A DNA stretch of 64,000 nt from Chionoecetes opilio. Taxonomy: Eukaryota; Arthropoda; Malacostraca; Decapoda; Majidae. Made by a program: the position numbers and the translations under genes. This document shows positions 22,425-35,107 of this stretch, in pieces; position 1 is the first letter of the stretch; every line of letters begins with the position of its first letter. The notes beneath the pieces are model-generated. The model made no database searches. It saw only the letters and a list, made by a program, of their open reading frames with translations, and was not told the origin of the DNA. The stretch lies in NCBI GenBank assembly GCA_016584305.1, contig JACEEZ010000417.1, positions 1 through 64,000 of the forward strand, read 5' to 3'.

Positions 22425-22474
<50 letters not shown>
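22425..22474. repeat. (GT)n microsatellite
   Basis: Pure GT run; further GT runs lie at 22773-22801 and 23102-23121, next to the two SINEs. Confidence 0.95.
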
Positions 22475-22476
<2 letters not shown>

Positions 22477-22483
22477 CACACAC

Positions 22484-22768
22484 ATTCATCCATCTAGTTG
22501 TATTTTACAGGGCCTGAGCAACGCTCGTATAGCCCGGTCTCCATATCAACATTTTTATCATTCATCCTTAGTGCTTAGTTTTAGCCGGAGCCAGCACCCC
22601 GGAGAGCAGTTCACAAACCCCGGCTAACACCCGGTACCCATTCACTGCTGGGTGGACAGGGGCTTGGGTTTTAAGGAAACAGCCCATCTGTTTCAGCTGC
22701 GCCCGTGGATCGAACCCGGGACTTCTCGGTTGTGAACCGAGCGTGCTTCCCCTACACTACGGAGTACC
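22484..22768 (-). mobile_element. tRNA-derived SINE
   Basis: Read on the minus strand the head starts at the right with TCCGTAGTGTAGGGGAAGCA and has a B box GGGTTCGATCC. The body includes CCACCCAGCAGTGAATGGGT. The 3' end is ACAACTAGATG-like at the left. Confidence 0.8.
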
Positions 22769-22774
22769 CTACCA

Positions 22775-22799
<25 letters not shown>

Positions 22800-22805
<6 letters not shown>

Positions 22806-23095
22806 CATCTAGTTGTATTCATCTAGTTGTATTTTACGGGGCCGCGACGCTCGTATGGGCCCGTCTTCCATATCAACATTTTTTATCATTCATCCTTAGT
22901 GCTTGTGTTGGCCGAAGCCACCACACCCGGGAGGCGGGGCACAAACCCCCGCTAACACCCGGTACCCATTCACGGTTGGTGGACAGGGGCTCGGGTTTTA
23001 AGAAGACCACCCGTCTATCTTCGCTCCGTCCGGGGATCGAACCCGGGACTTCTCGGTTGTGAGCCGAGCGTGCTAAGCCTTACACTACGGAGTTC
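22800..23095 (-). mobile_element. tRNA-derived SINE, second copy
   Basis: Same family and orientation as 22484-22768, separated by a GT run. The B box GGGTTCGATCC is on the minus strand near 23040. Confidence 0.8.
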
Positions 23096-23318
23096 CCGTA
23101 TTGTGTGTGTGTGTGTGTGTGCAGGGAGGCTGCAGGAACGCCCCATAACCCGAACACGTGCCAAGTTCACGTGGCGTCAGTCTGCAATGTAGGCACAGCC
23201 GCCGTTTGAAAGGAAGGAAAAAGTGTGGTGTGTGTGAGGGATATGGGCTGAGCTTGCCTTAAATTGATCAAATATTAATTACTATTACACGATACTTTTG
23301 CATCTACTACTACTGTGC

Positions 23319-23332
23319 TACTGCTGCTGCTG

Positions 23333-23404
<72 letters not shown>
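23319..23404. repeat. (CTA)n microsatellite
   Basis: About 28 CTA units after a short CTG run. Another CTA run lies at about 23975-24023. Confidence 0.95.
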
Positions 23405-23582
23405 TAACCGCAATCACTCTTATTATAACATTATAGTTCTCAAAATAACTCAAATGCAGAGTCTTTAGAAAGTGTGTTGTCTATCTCTAGTTTAGTCTAT
23501 GTCTAGTTGTTGTCTAAAAAAAAAAAAAAAAAAAATCTATCTACTCGTACCAGATATATTCGTGTATCTATCAGACACTGAC

Positions 23583-23805
23583 CCTGATGACCTGGCCTCT
23601 GACTGGGAACACGAGCGGGTCAGGCACAAGGTCACGAGCTCCCAGGCCACTGCAGTTGATGACCAGGTCAGCTTCGTCGGCAGCTTCCTTGAGCGATGAA
23701 AGGCAGCGCACTTCCAACCGCGTGCCAAGGGCCTTCAGATCCCGCAGAAGACTGGGCAGGAGTTTTGAAGGCTCCGCTGTGAAGGTGGTGAAGCGAGATC
23801 CTGAC
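23583..23805 (-). CDS. DDO: D-aspartate/D-amino-acid oxidase A, central exon
   Basis: A 223-base exon (one split base plus 74 codons), CCACAG acceptor and CAGG|GTCAGT donor, open throughout. It starts SGSRFTTFTAEPSKLLPSL, aligning with the family's YGWFHTSLI...YLQWL. It continues ADEADLVINCSGLGARDL, the VNCTG FAD-site motif, and ends PVRGQVIR, aligning with RGQIMKV. It has the same length as copy B, with only a few substitutions. Confidence 0.93.
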
Positions 23806-23859
23806 CTGTGGATGAGGGAGTGGTGTTAAGCTCCTATTCTTTACGGATTCAAGCAGGAA

Positions 23860-23945
23860 AAGCGTAGATTTAAAAAAGAAATAGGGAAAAACTGGTTCAC
23901 AAATAGGGTGGTAAATGATTGGAATGGACTCAGTTGTCAGGACAG
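23860..23945 (+). mobile_element. Short LINE tail fragment
   Basis: Contains AACTGGTTCACAAATAGGGT, as in the longer LINE tails. The same fragment is in copy B at about 43735-43820. Confidence 0.6.
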
Positions 23946-23984
23946 TTATGAAACTTATGATATAGACTTCTCCTCCTCCTCCTC

Positions 23985-24023
<39 letters not shown>

Positions 24024-24454
24024 ATAATACTGCTAACTACTATTAATAATTTAAAAACCCAATAAAACGCCTTAATCGGGCGGGGGACAAAGGGGGCCCG
24101 TTTCGGGGGGCGGCGTGCGGGTGCGGCGTGCGTGCGGCGGGAGAGTCCCCGGACTCTCGAAAAAAAAGGGGAAATTTGTCTGGGTCACCTAAACTCCCCT
24201 TTACCTTTCCCCTTTTTTACGCTGAAATGTAGGGTTTTAAATGGGGCTATCAGATACCCGTAGATCGTTGTCAATCGGGTTTCCCAAAGATAAAAAGCCC
24301 CCTGAAAAGCGTGGGGCCCCCCCGGGTTTTGGGTGGGTGGGCCCGCTTAAGCAAAAAAATCCGAGTGAGTGGGGAAATTCACCGAGCGCTTTGCGCTGCT
24401 CGTAAAATATCCCAAAATCATTCCCGAAAAAATTTTAAAGGGGAAAAAACTTAC

Positions 24455-24655
24455 TTGAAACGGGGGGCCGAACTGTAAAACACTGGCCCGGGGTGAGGGG
24501 CGAAACCCCCGGGGAAATGTGTTCCCCAGGAGGGTGGGGGTTTTCAGGACCTGTTCGGGGTTTGTCCATGAATCAGGGAAAACCCGGGGGTTTTTACCTT
24601 CGCCCTTACTGTACCATTCACTAAAACTGTTCCCAAGTGCCCCGGGGGCCCATTC
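24455..24655 (-). pseudogene. DDO: D-aspartate/D-amino-acid oxidase A, damaged exon
   Basis: Corresponds to copy B 44013-44205. FSEWYSKGEGK is still readable, as is a donor with TTCAA|GTAAGT context, but the body is full of extra G, C and A bases and the acceptor AG is lost. Damage is most simply explained by poor consensus in this segment. Confidence 0.7.
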
Positions 24656-25169
24656 ACCCCAACGAAAAAAATAAAAAGATGTGAAGAAAATTATATCATC
24701 ATAAAGTTTTAAATTTTTCCCCTTCATCTTTTTCACTAAGGTGGATTCCGGGCTGGGAGCTGCCCCGATGCCTACTCGAGTTTGTAAGGACTCGCTGTTT
24801 TTGGGCGGGATGACTCGGGCGGGGATAAAGGGCCCTTTTTGGGTATATGGGGGGGGCCGGGGCCCTGGTTTGGTGGTGGTGGGGGGTACCAAAACCCTTG
24901 CTTTTGCCCCCCAGAAAAAATTAAATTTTTTTTTTTTTTGCTTAACTCACCTCTTAACAAGATGGGCCCTATTTTGTTTGTACATAAAATCAGTCAGTGA
25001 GGGGGTCAACAATAACACGCTTTTTCGTAACTCAATAGGGTAAAAATAAAGTCATGCTGAGTTACAAGAGTAGGCGGATTTTTCAGGTCTATAAACCCAA
25101 ATTGGACTTTCCCTTAAAAAACTCGGGTAGGCATCGAGCAGCTCCAAAAACAAGTTAAGTAAATTTAGA

Positions 25170-25420
25170 CTATTTTAAATAACACTATATCGCCCCCTGC
25201 CTAATGTCGCCGGGTGTCATATATTAGGGAATTTTAGCATCCCTCCCGGATTTTTTATGTTTTCTTTAAAAAGGGAATGGCCCAGTAGTTTATATTATGT
25301 CGTGTTTTCATTTGGCACATTAATTTCTGTAGGGGATGCAAAATTTTGAAATTTTCGTCTGTAAAATACGCCTGGCGACATTATTCCAGTGGCGACTATA
25401 GGTTTTTTGAGGGTTTAGTA
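25170..25420. mobile_element. MITE, poorly resolved copy
   Basis: Matches the inverted-repeat element at 44260-44491 in the same intron of copy B (GTCGCCGGGTGTCATATATT, then CGCCTGGCGACATTATTCCA), with homopolymer changes. Confidence 0.65.
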
Positions 25421-25566
25421 TATGTCTTTCCCATCTCCACTGCATAGCTTCTATTTAATTATACAATGATTGAAGTATCAGTCTTACGTAGAATATGATA
25501 GAATAACATATACTTAAACATTTTTTCCCAAGTAAAGAAAAACATGTAAAAAAATAAAAAACTTAC

Positions 25567-25637
25567 AGAATCTTACTGTCCAGGAGTGCCCACCCGTGCC
25601 TTTACATAAGGTTCCCACAATCCGCTGCCCCGCCCAC
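25567..25637 (-). pseudogene. DDO: D-aspartate/D-amino-acid oxidase A, AAGLWEPY exon
   Basis: Same exon as 44645-44714 in copy B (70 bases there, 71 here with small indels). It encodes the conserved DGAAGLWEPY-type FAD-contact segment (AAGLWQPY in human DAO). This is the most N-terminal exon found for copy A. Confidence 0.75.
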
Positions 25638-28600
25638 CTGTCAGAGATAAAATAATGAGTCTCATCTCGCCCCAACTCCACCTTTTAGGCTTTTTTCTAT
25701 CCCCCCGAGTTTACGAGTTTATGAAAAAAAAGAGGGTGGGGGTTAAAAAAAAAAAAAAGGGAAATGACAATATTAAATTTTCCCCCAAACCCCCCTTTCC
25801 CCAAAACCCAAAAATAAGGAAATTTTTTTCCCCCCCCCCCCCCCCCCCAAAAAAAAAAAAAAAAAACTTTTTTTTAATTTTTCTCAAAAAGTTTTTTCTA
25901 TTCACTTTTAAAAAAAACCCTAAAAAAAACCTAAAAAATCCCTTTAAAACTCAAAAATATGGTGCTTTTCACAAAAACCCCGTCCCTTTTTTGGGGGGGC
26001 CCCCTTTAACAGGAGCAATCAAAAAAGCGGGAAAGGAAAAAAATTTTCCAAATTTTTTTTTCCCTGTAAAGGGAATTTTCCCCATCCAAAAATTTTTTAC
26101 TTTAATAAATAATATTTTTTATCTGGGGAAATTTTTTGTTTAAATTTATTTTTTTAATAAAAAAAATTAAAAACCCCATAAAAAATTTTATGGGGTTAAA
26201 AAAAATGAATAAATAATTTTCACGGGGAAATCGTCCCATAAAAATTTGGGAAAATTTTTAAACCATGGAGGCCCTTATTTTTTTAGAAAGGCAATTTTTT
26301 TGGCCTTTGGGGGAAATTTTTCATTTTCGAAAAGAAAAAAATGTTTAAATTGGAACAAAATAAATTTCCCTTCAAGGGGAATTTTCCTGTTAAAAGTTAT
26401 TAAATTTAAAAAATCAAATTAAAAAAAATTTTAAAGTTAAAAAATATTTTTAAATAATCCAAATGGTTTTCGTTTAATTTTTTTTTTTTTTTTTTTTTAA
26501 AAAAAATTTCCAAAGATAAGTTATTTTTTGTTAAACCAAATTTTGGGAGGGGAAAATTCATTTTGAAAAAAAATTTAAAATTTTCCCGCCATTTGTTGCC
26601 CTTTTGTTGTTCCCCCCCCAAAATTAAGGCCCCGACGGGGATTTTAGCCTTGAATTTCCCTTTTAACTCTTGGGGCTTTCAGGGGTTTTTAGGGGATTAA
26701 AAATTTTACCAGAAAAATTTTCCAAATAAAGTAATAATAAAAACCCCTTATTTTACCCGGAAAAATTAAATTTTAAAACCCCCAAATTTAACCCCGGACC
26801 AGCTTTTCCTTGGTTTTGGGTCCTAAAAAAAATTCAAGGGAAAGGGCCAATTTTAATCCGATAGGACCCGTTAAGGTATTTTGGCCCCCCAAATTTTGGT
26901 AAAAAAAAAAACCCGTTTTCCCTTTTAAAATTTTCCCTACCCCCCGTTAATTCCCCCAAAAACGTTTTCCATTGAATTTTGGAAAAGATTTTGGGTGAAT
27001 TAACAAACATTTAAAACCCTTTGATCGGCCCCGAAGGCTAACCTGTTTTTTTGGGGTAATTTTGGGCTAAAAAAGGACGGGGATTGCAAGGAAAAAAAGG
27101 GCCCCGTGGGGGTTAAAAACCCCAACCCCCACCAAACCCCACCAACTACCAAACCCCCTGAACCAAATTAACCACAGGGGGAAACCCCCTTTAATCCAAA
27201 AAGGCGGGCCCCCAACGCCTTTCCATTTTCCCGCACCCCCACCACCCACGCCCCAAATAGCCACTCACCCCCAAACACGGTTGACTATTTCTAAAAGTAT
27301 GCGGGTTTGTAAGGTAGGCTACTTACTTGTTTCTTACTTTTTTCAAGTTTAGGGGGTCATCCCTATGAAAGGGTTTACTATTTCAAAAGTATGTTGGGTT
27401 GAAAGGTATGAAAGGGGTTTTGACTTTTTCTCAAAGTATGGGGGGGTGTGACTTGTGGGGTTGAAAGGTTAAATTTTTTCTGGGTTTATAGGCTGAGGGG
27501 TGCGGGGGACGTTTTGGCGTGACGGGAAGGATGTAAAGTAAATACAGTCGTACCTCTGGCGCCCCTACATGGCATCTCATAACACAACAAACTGGAAAAC
27601 CCCAAAAACCCCCCAGCCCGGGGGGCTCCAACTGGAAACAGGGGTAGTTTTCCCGTTTTGGGGGAAGGAGGGGGAGGGGGGGGGAGGGCCCTCAAGGTCA
27701 TGCCAGTTCAGACATGCCCCTCTTTTTTTCCCCCTTTGCTGTCTTACATAAGGGGTCCGGAGCTAGTGAGTTTTAAATTTGACAATGGGGCCTACAAAAG
27801 GTTGAACTTTTTGAGGGGGTACGGGACCCCACCTGCCCAAAAGAAACCCTTTTCTTAAGCGCAGCCCCCCCCAGTGGGGGTTGAAAGGGGGGGCTCTTCC
27901 TTATTACCCCCAAAGTAAATTTTAAATTTGATTTTGGGAAACCCTACAAGGCTGACAAAATTCAATTTGTTCCAGGGCTTATTATAAACTGAAACTTAAG
28001 ACAAAATTTTTGGGGTGGGGGAAAAGGGTCACTTAAGACGCGCAAATTTAAAAGTGCTAATTAAGGATTTATTTGATTTAAAAGCTAAAAACTTTAAAAA
28101 CCATTTAAAAAATGTAGGAATCTTTAAAAAACTAAAGGATCTCTAGGATTTCCCCCAAAAAAAAAACACCCCCTTAAGACAAAATTATGTGGTGGAAAGG
28201 TCCTTAAGAAAAAGGGCAAAGGTCCGCATTAAAGAAATTCCCGGCCCCGGACAACCCCTTTAAAAGGACTTTTGCCCGTGACTGTTTTTTCCCGGTTTAG
28301 AAGCCCCTGCCCCAAAACAACCCCTCACCTCAGGTCTTCTCTATGTTGTCATGAGACAGAACCCCCGGAATATAGCCCCTGGACATAGACCACGTAAAAC
28401 TGCAAGGGGCCCCGGGATTTTTTAAAAAGGGCCCATGGGATTCCCATAAGGGTTTGACATAACATAAAGTTGCCCAAAAAATCTCTTTTGTTATGGAGCA
28501 AAAATTTTCCCCCATAGAAAGGGTTCCCCAGGGAGTTCCCCGCTGGGCACAACTTCGCGCTAAAAAGTAGCCTTTACATTACCCTAAAAGTCCTTAGAAA

Positions 28601-31600
28601 CATGGAAAAAAACGCTTGAAAACGTAAAATTTTGAGGCAAAAAATTATGTTAAAAACCTTTCAAAAATGAAAATAAAGAAAAATTAAAAGGGTTAATTAT
28701 ATTTACGGGGTTTAAAAAGATCCCCTAGAAAAGTTTTACACGGGGAAAGAATGTAAAAAAATTGTCTCTCCCTCCCTATAAATAAAAATGTTTTTATCTC
28801 CACAAGTAATGGTGGGAAGGGGGACGGGAAAGGGAAAAACAACAGGGAAAAACCCCGTAGTACAGAAGGGGAAAAGGGGCCCCCAAAACCAGGGAGGGGG
28901 TGCTGAAACCCGGGAGATTTCGGCAGTATACATATTTTATTAGGTAATATACTTTCCTTTTCTGTAGCTACGTTAAAACTGCCGTATCTTCTCTTCCTGG
29001 TCATCACTTCCTCCCTGGCCCATTGTTTCTTTCTCCTCCTTTACTACATGGTTTAAATTGGGGTTTACCTTTCCGTCCCCCTTTTTCCCCCATTACATTT
29101 GGAAATATGATGTTTATTTTTTTAAAAATTTTTTAGCGTTTTTTCCCATACTTCCCCCCTTTCCCCAAAAAAGCTTTGGGGGGCCTGTGGGAATGCGGGG
29201 GGTTTTAGGGTGGGGGGCTAAATAAAGCCCTCCCCCCAAAAAAACGTATTTTTTAGTTGTGTAAGAGTCAAAATTCCCCAAACTAGGGTAATTTTCCCCA
29301 GATAGGGGGAATTTTTCCTAACCCCTTTAAGCTCCGAGATTACAAGGCCCCCCTGTAATCCCAACCTAAACCTAAGCCCAAATTAAAACCCAACCCCCTA
29401 AGGGGGGCTCCCGCCCCCCCTTTACCCTTTGATAATCTAACCCAACGCGATAATCAAACCCCATAAACCATCCTAACTTGCGATAATCCCCCGATTTTCT
29501 AAAACCCAACCTAATGGGGGCCCCCGACACCCCCGGTAACCCCAAAATTTTTTTTTTTCTTTCTTCTTAAGGGAGGGGGGGGGGAGGGTGGGGTTTGGGC
29601 CCCGATACTCCCCCCGGTTTATTTTTTTTGTGAGGATCGTCAGCAGGGTCCCCCCGTTTCTTTGGGCTGAAAAATTTTAAATCAATTTTTCCCAGATCTA
29701 GGGAATTTTTACGCCCCCTACCCCCCCCTCAATAACTTTTGTGGTTTCCCAAAGGCACATTTTTTGGCACCCCCGCCCAAATATCCCCCCCATTTTCCCC
29801 CAAGGGGGTTGGGGCCCAAAAAATTGGTTTTGGGGGGGAAAAAGGGGGGGAGTTTTTTGGGCAAACCCCACAAACCCAAACCTGTTATTTTATAGGGGGG
29901 AGAAAAACAAACAATTTTTTACGTGCGTCTCAAACCCTTTTCCTCTTTTGGGACCTGCATTTCCCCCCTCTTTTTCCCCCTTTTTTCCCCCCCCGGGCCC
30001 CGGACAAACCCTTTCCAATGAGGATTTTTGGCTTTTTGTTAGGGGAAAGGGTTTAAAAATGGAGGGTTTTTTTAGGTTTTGTGAATCTTTAAAAGGGGGA
30101 GGGTTTGGTTAGTGAACCCCAAAGGGGGGGTTACGTTACTTAATTTTTTGTCATATACGCTTCTTACTAAAAAAAAATTTGAATCCCAAAAATAATGATT
30201 TGCGAAAAAAAAACTCTTGAGAGGGTTTTTTAAAATTTCCCTTAAGGTAAACCCAAAAGCCCCCACTCCCCAAATTTTTAGGGGAATTTTTGGGGCCTAG
30301 TGTAAAAAAAAATTAAAACCCGTTTTTCCCAAATAAATTTCATTTTTGTTTTTTTTCCCGGGAAATGTATCCCACACGTGCCTTTAAGCTGGGAAAGATA
30401 GCCCTCCAGAAAAGGGAGATATGACCTTTGCCCTAGGTAAACAAATCCCCCCCTTTCCCTAATTTCTGCCAAAAACAAAAGCAAAATTTATTATAAACCC
30501 TCAATACTAAATGAAAAAAAATAAGCCTTCGAAAAAAAAAGTTGTTTCCCAAAAAAAAAACAATTTTAAAACCCTTTTTTTCATCCTTTCCATCTATGTA
30601 GGGGGTGGAAAATGTCGTCCTTTTTCCCCCAAAAATTTCCGTTGGCGAGGGGAAATTTTCGATTGTTTTTTCTCGCACCCCCCCCCAAAATTTTTTTTGG
30701 GAGCCTTAAAAAAGATTTCGTAAATTCCCCTTTCGGGTTGGAAAAAAAAGTTTTTTTGAAAACCACTGTCCATTGGGCCTTGCAGTAAACTTAATTTTTT
30801 TTTTTTGCCGGGGGGCATCCCCTTCCTTCCCAAAACCCCCAATTTTTGTTTTTTAAATTTTCGTTTCCGCGCCCTTTTTTTCCTTTTTTTTTAACCCCCC
30901 TTCCCTTTACGCGGATGCATTCCAAAATTTTTTTTTGGTTAAGCCCCCTTAAATTTTTTCGTCATTCAATTTAGCCGAAAAATTTTTCTTTTTCCCCGAA
31001 AACCCGGTTGGGCCCCGGAAAAAAATTGTTTTTTCATTTTACCGGCTTTCAAAATAATTTATCCTTAGGGATTCCAATTAGGGGGGTTTATTTGCCAAAC
31101 ATGGGGAAAACCCAAAATATTGAATTTTCTATTTATCGAAAATTTTGGAATTTTTCGTTATTAAAAATATTTTTAAAACCCCCCGGGGATTGCGACGGAA
31201 TATTTTCCCCCCCCCAAAGGGGTTTTGGGAAAAGGGGGCCCTTTTGGGGGTTCCATTTATTCCCTTTAAATATTGGTTTTTATTTTGAATGTTATTTTTT
31301 TGTAATTTCCAAAATTTTGTTTTTTCCTTTAAAAACCCAAAACCCCAGTTTTTTTTTGCCTTTTAAGGAAAATGCCCCGGGCCCTGGTTTTTCCCCCTGA
31401 ATTTAGTCATTATTTCCATTTAAAATTTAGGTCCCCCTTTTTCACCTAAAGGGGCCCTAGAAGCCCCAATTTAAAAAGGTTTCCCCCCGGCTCCTTTTTG
31501 AGCTTTAAATTTTAAGGAACCCCCCAAAAACGGTTCTTTAATTAAAACAACAACCAACATTTTCCCAACATTTTTTTTTTCTCAAGCTAATTTTATCCCA

Positions 31601-32359
31601 TGTTCTTTAAATTTTTAAAAAAATATTAAGGGAAATAAATTTCCCCCATTTTGGGAAAAAAACCGATTGAAAGGAAAATTTAATTTAAGAATTTATGCCC
31701 TGGCTTTCATCATTAATTGGGAAAAAATTTAGCAAGGGGCAATAAGTTTTTTTTTTTCCCATTTTTCTTTATGAACCCCTTTTATGCAAAGTTTTTCTCG
31801 GGAAGACTTACCCCGTTTCCAAAAAAAAAAAGGGGTTCCCCTAAAAAATTAGTTTTTTGTTTAGGGGGTTTTTCATTTTTAAAAACCCTGTTTTCTGGTT
31901 TTTGGGAAATTAACCACATTAAAAGGCCAAAACCTTTTTCGGAAATTACCAAGTAAAAACATATTTTAAAATGAAAAAACCAGGGGTTAAAATGGAAAAA
32001 TCGCCGGGGGGTTAGAACCCCCCTAAATCCTTTATTTTCCCCCGCACCCCTTGCAGCCCCGGAGTTAAAAATGGTCCCTAAAAATCCCCGATAAATGGTT
32101 TTAGAAACCCGGGAATTTTAAAAAAAACCCCCCAATTTAAATTTTTTTTTTTCATCCCCTAAATTTTTCTCTTGGAAGGGTTTAAAACCCCCTACCCTGG
32201 TTTTTTTTTAAAATTTCCATGGGGGTTGAGTTCCTTTTTTGTCCCTCAATGTTATGGTTAAATCAAGGTTTTGGGGGGACTTTTCGAGGGGCCCCGCATC
32301 TTGAGTTTTAAAACCAAAAACACCTTTGTTTATTTAAATTTTTTTTTAACTGCCCCGGA

Positions 32360-33230
32360 CGTTATTATTGTATAATCATAGCGAAATACTCGCCAGGGCT
32401 GGTGGCAGCTAATCCCTAACCTAAACCTTATTATCCTTCCCCTTAAGTATACCCCCTTGTTCAGTACTCTCCGTAGTGAGAAGTGGTCACACTACAATCA
32501 GATAGTGAAGTCAGAAGATATTTAAATCCTTCATTCAAGTTGTAATCTTTTATCAAATCATCCCCAAATAATATCATTCAAGTAACGTTGACCAGTTATA
32601 AAAACCCCATACCAGTGACCCCCAATTTCTGTCAACACATTACCATGGACGGCCTTGAGCAAGCATTTTCCCTGTCCACTCCAGCTGTTCCATGGTCATC
32701 ACGCAGCAGCTGCACTGCTCAGTGCCTGCTGCATCTTGCCAGTGGCGAGGAAACAATCATAATGTTATTATACATTTTCATTCCCGCTGTCAGTGTATGG
32801 TTCCTTTTTATTTACTCTGGAGGAATGATTCACGAGAGTGACATACATAATTCCCTCATGGTTCAGCCGATACCTCTTGACAAGTTCTTCGTCATTCAAT
32901 TAGCCGAGAGACGTCTCTTCTGGCACGAAAATGCCTGAGTTGGCGCTGGCGGAAGAGTTGTTTTGCTGCCATGTTGACGGCTTATGTCAACATAAGGATC
33001 CTTATGGGACCTCCGGACATCCCCTAGCGCTTATGGGCAACTTTATGGGAAAAACACGAGCACTTATGGAATTTTCGGTGATATATGGCGAACTTCGCCA
33101 TTTTGTCTGCTTATGGGAAAACCATAAGCTATTATAAATACGGGCCAGGCTGGACTGCGCACGGAATATCGGCCCGTCGCACAAGGGGCTGAAGTCGGAG
33201 GGCCGCTCGGATTCAATATTCATATACGGA
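32360..33230. other. No gene recognised; CTTATGG-rich palindromic stretch
   Basis: Plus-strand frames at 32588-32938 and 32931-33137 have no recognised motif. 32960-33140 is rich in CTTATGG/CCATAAG with small hairpins (GCTTATGG and CCATAAGC at 33110-33131; CTTATGTCAACATAAG near 32981). Confidence 0.4.
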
Positions 33231-33234
33231 TCAT

Positions 33235-33980
33235 ATAGACTGGTTTATCAAGTATATATGGTATATTGTAATCTTCGTAAATGTTTTGTTCTATAATATT
33301 ATCAAATAAAAAACAGTAAAACACGCTAAAGAAATGCCATTACGAGACTCTGAAGAAAATATGCATGAACTTAATATTCACTTCAACTCTCGCCATTTAA
33401 AACTTTACGAGTCAACTTTTTATCATGAAGGGTATCAATAGAAGCGCAATTTTATTAGCTTTCCATTGCTATATTTCGTATCTGATAAATGAATTAGAAC
33501 TATGCATAAATTAGCGTTAACTAACTAAATAAAATCATCAATCGGGTAATTTTCCCGATTGATGAGGTTATTATTTAGTCAAAGCTAATTTATACATGGT
33601 ACTAATTCATTTATCAGAAAACGAAATATATAGGTAAATAAATAACCTCATCAATCGGGAAAATTACCCGATTGATGAGGTTATTTATTTATTTAACGCT
33701 AATTTATGCATGGTCTAATTCATTTATCAGATAACGAAATATAGCAATGGAAAGCTAATAAATTGCGCTACTATTGATACCCTTCATGATAAAAGTTGAC
33801 TCGCAAAGTTTTAAATGGCGAAGAGTTGAAGTGAATATTAAGTTCATGCATATTTCTTCAGTCTCGTAATGGCATTTCTTTAGCGTGTTTTACTGTTTTT
33901 TATTTGATAATATTATAGAAAAAACATTTACGAAGATTACAGTATATCATAATTATATACTGATAAACCAGTCTATATGA
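33235..33980. repeat. 745-bp palindromic element
   Basis: Outer arms (about 33240-33540 and 33690-33975) are inverted copies with ATTATCAAATAAAAAACAGT and matching features. The centre has two further palindromes built on AATCGGGTAATTTTCCCGATT (first) and its near repeat. It belongs to the same family as the palindromes at 49050 and 56545. Confidence 0.8.
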
Positions 33981-34592
33981 AAAGTCCATAGACCTCTATA
34001 TCTCTTTGTTCGGCGCCCCGCAGGCCCCTATGCAGCCCCGGAGATCAAAATATGGTCGCGTGAACAATCCAGGTATACAGTGGTCTATGACCTGGAATAT
34101 CAATTTCGCCCAAAACAACTCGATTTTTTTTTCATCGTCGTAGTCTTCTCTTTGTAGGTTGTACATATTCATGGTTATGATAGTATTAAAATACCTTATT
34201 AATTGAGTTCCTTTTGTTGTCTTTCCTCATAATAAGTAGTGGTACATCATGGTTTAAGTGTTACTTGACGAGCCAATGCATACTCTGAGTCTATACCAAC
34301 ATCACCAACTTTGCTTTGATTTATTTATTACTCCATTATCTTCATACTCATCATTCATGGGAGGGGCATAGGGTCTTTTGATAAACATATAAAGGTATAT
34401 ATTATAAAGGTCTATATAAAGGTACTCTATTCTTGGTCAAGGAGGGAGAACATAACAGCTTAGTTGAATGGACCCAACCCATAAATACATCACAGTTGTT
34501 TACCGCGGTGCATTGTGGGGATAAGTCGGGGTCATGAGGCAGAGCGGGCGGGCCCTATCCAGTGAAGAAAGACAACGCGTTGTGTCCTTAAA

Positions 34593-34754
34593 TATGCCTC
34601 CTGCAAACTGTTGTGTTCCATATTGTGTTGCAATAAGTAGACGAACTCCTTCTTTACGGTTGTACCAACTTTTAAATGCTGAGAATAGAAAGATATATTG
34701 GATAAAGCTCATAAGAAACGACAATCTGTGGACTCCATCACAGACACCTATCAA
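34593..34754 (+). CDS. THAP-type zinc-finger fragment
   Basis: Begins MPPANCCVPYC and continues SRRTPSLRLYQL, then KIYWIKLIRNDNLW, to a stop. This fits the first half of a C2CH THAP DNA-binding domain: the Cys pair, the proline after the loop, and the conserved tryptophan. The second Cys and the His are missing, so it is either the first exon of a split domain or a remnant. It may derive from the transposase of the surrounding element. Confidence 0.6.
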
Positions 34755-35107
34755 GTAACTCATTTCAACTGCTTGAATCTTAATTAGGCCTCCGACATAT
34801 ATTCCACGTCCAGGTCTGACTTGCATATGTTACTGTCGGCACTAGTATGCTATCCCTAAGCGCCTTCCTTACTCACTGTCCTTTCATTACGCGCCCCTAG
34901 GACCCACTACTTTCCTTCCTTGTAGGCAGGGCTCTCTCTCTTATCTCCCTTCCGTGCCTCCATACTTGCACAGGATAGAGCCATTAACTGTCCATTCATC
35001 ATTATTTTACATTGCTTCTGGCTCTCAATTCTCATTCTATATTGATCTTCAAACTCAATAACTTCACTCTTTGGTTTCTACCAAAACACTAGCACTTTAC
35101 TTTTAGC

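Larger units (their letters stand above)
24050..32350. other. Homopolymer-inflated, apparently unpolished sequence
   Basis: Runs of four or more identical bases are far denser than elsewhere. Where a cleaner homologue exists (oxidase B exons at 44013-44205 and 44645-44714, the MITE at 44260-44491, repeats at 34020 and 60490) it aligns only with many run-length indels and lost bases. No gene can be called apart from the two oxidase A exons; open frames here are not reliable. Beyond about 25700 I see no recognisable gene. Fragments near 27230-27300 and 27700 resemble 60490-60780, and 32040-32090 resembles 34020-34060. Confidence 0.75.

Noticed and set aside
22690..22768. Functional tRNA gene (also near 6180, 11560, 23030 and 43010)
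   Set aside because: A and B box-like sequence is present, but each is the head of a longer multicopy SINE, without an intact cloverleaf that I could confirm.
25655..31400. Many 60-160-codon frames in the homopolymer-rich segment
   Set aside because: Lys/Phe/Pro/Gly-rich translations of base runs, overlapping on both strands, no motifs; the sequence itself is doubtful.
32588..33137. Plus-strand frames of 116 and 68 codons
   Set aside because: No recognised motif, next to low-quality sequence, and no splice context; not strong enough to call a gene.
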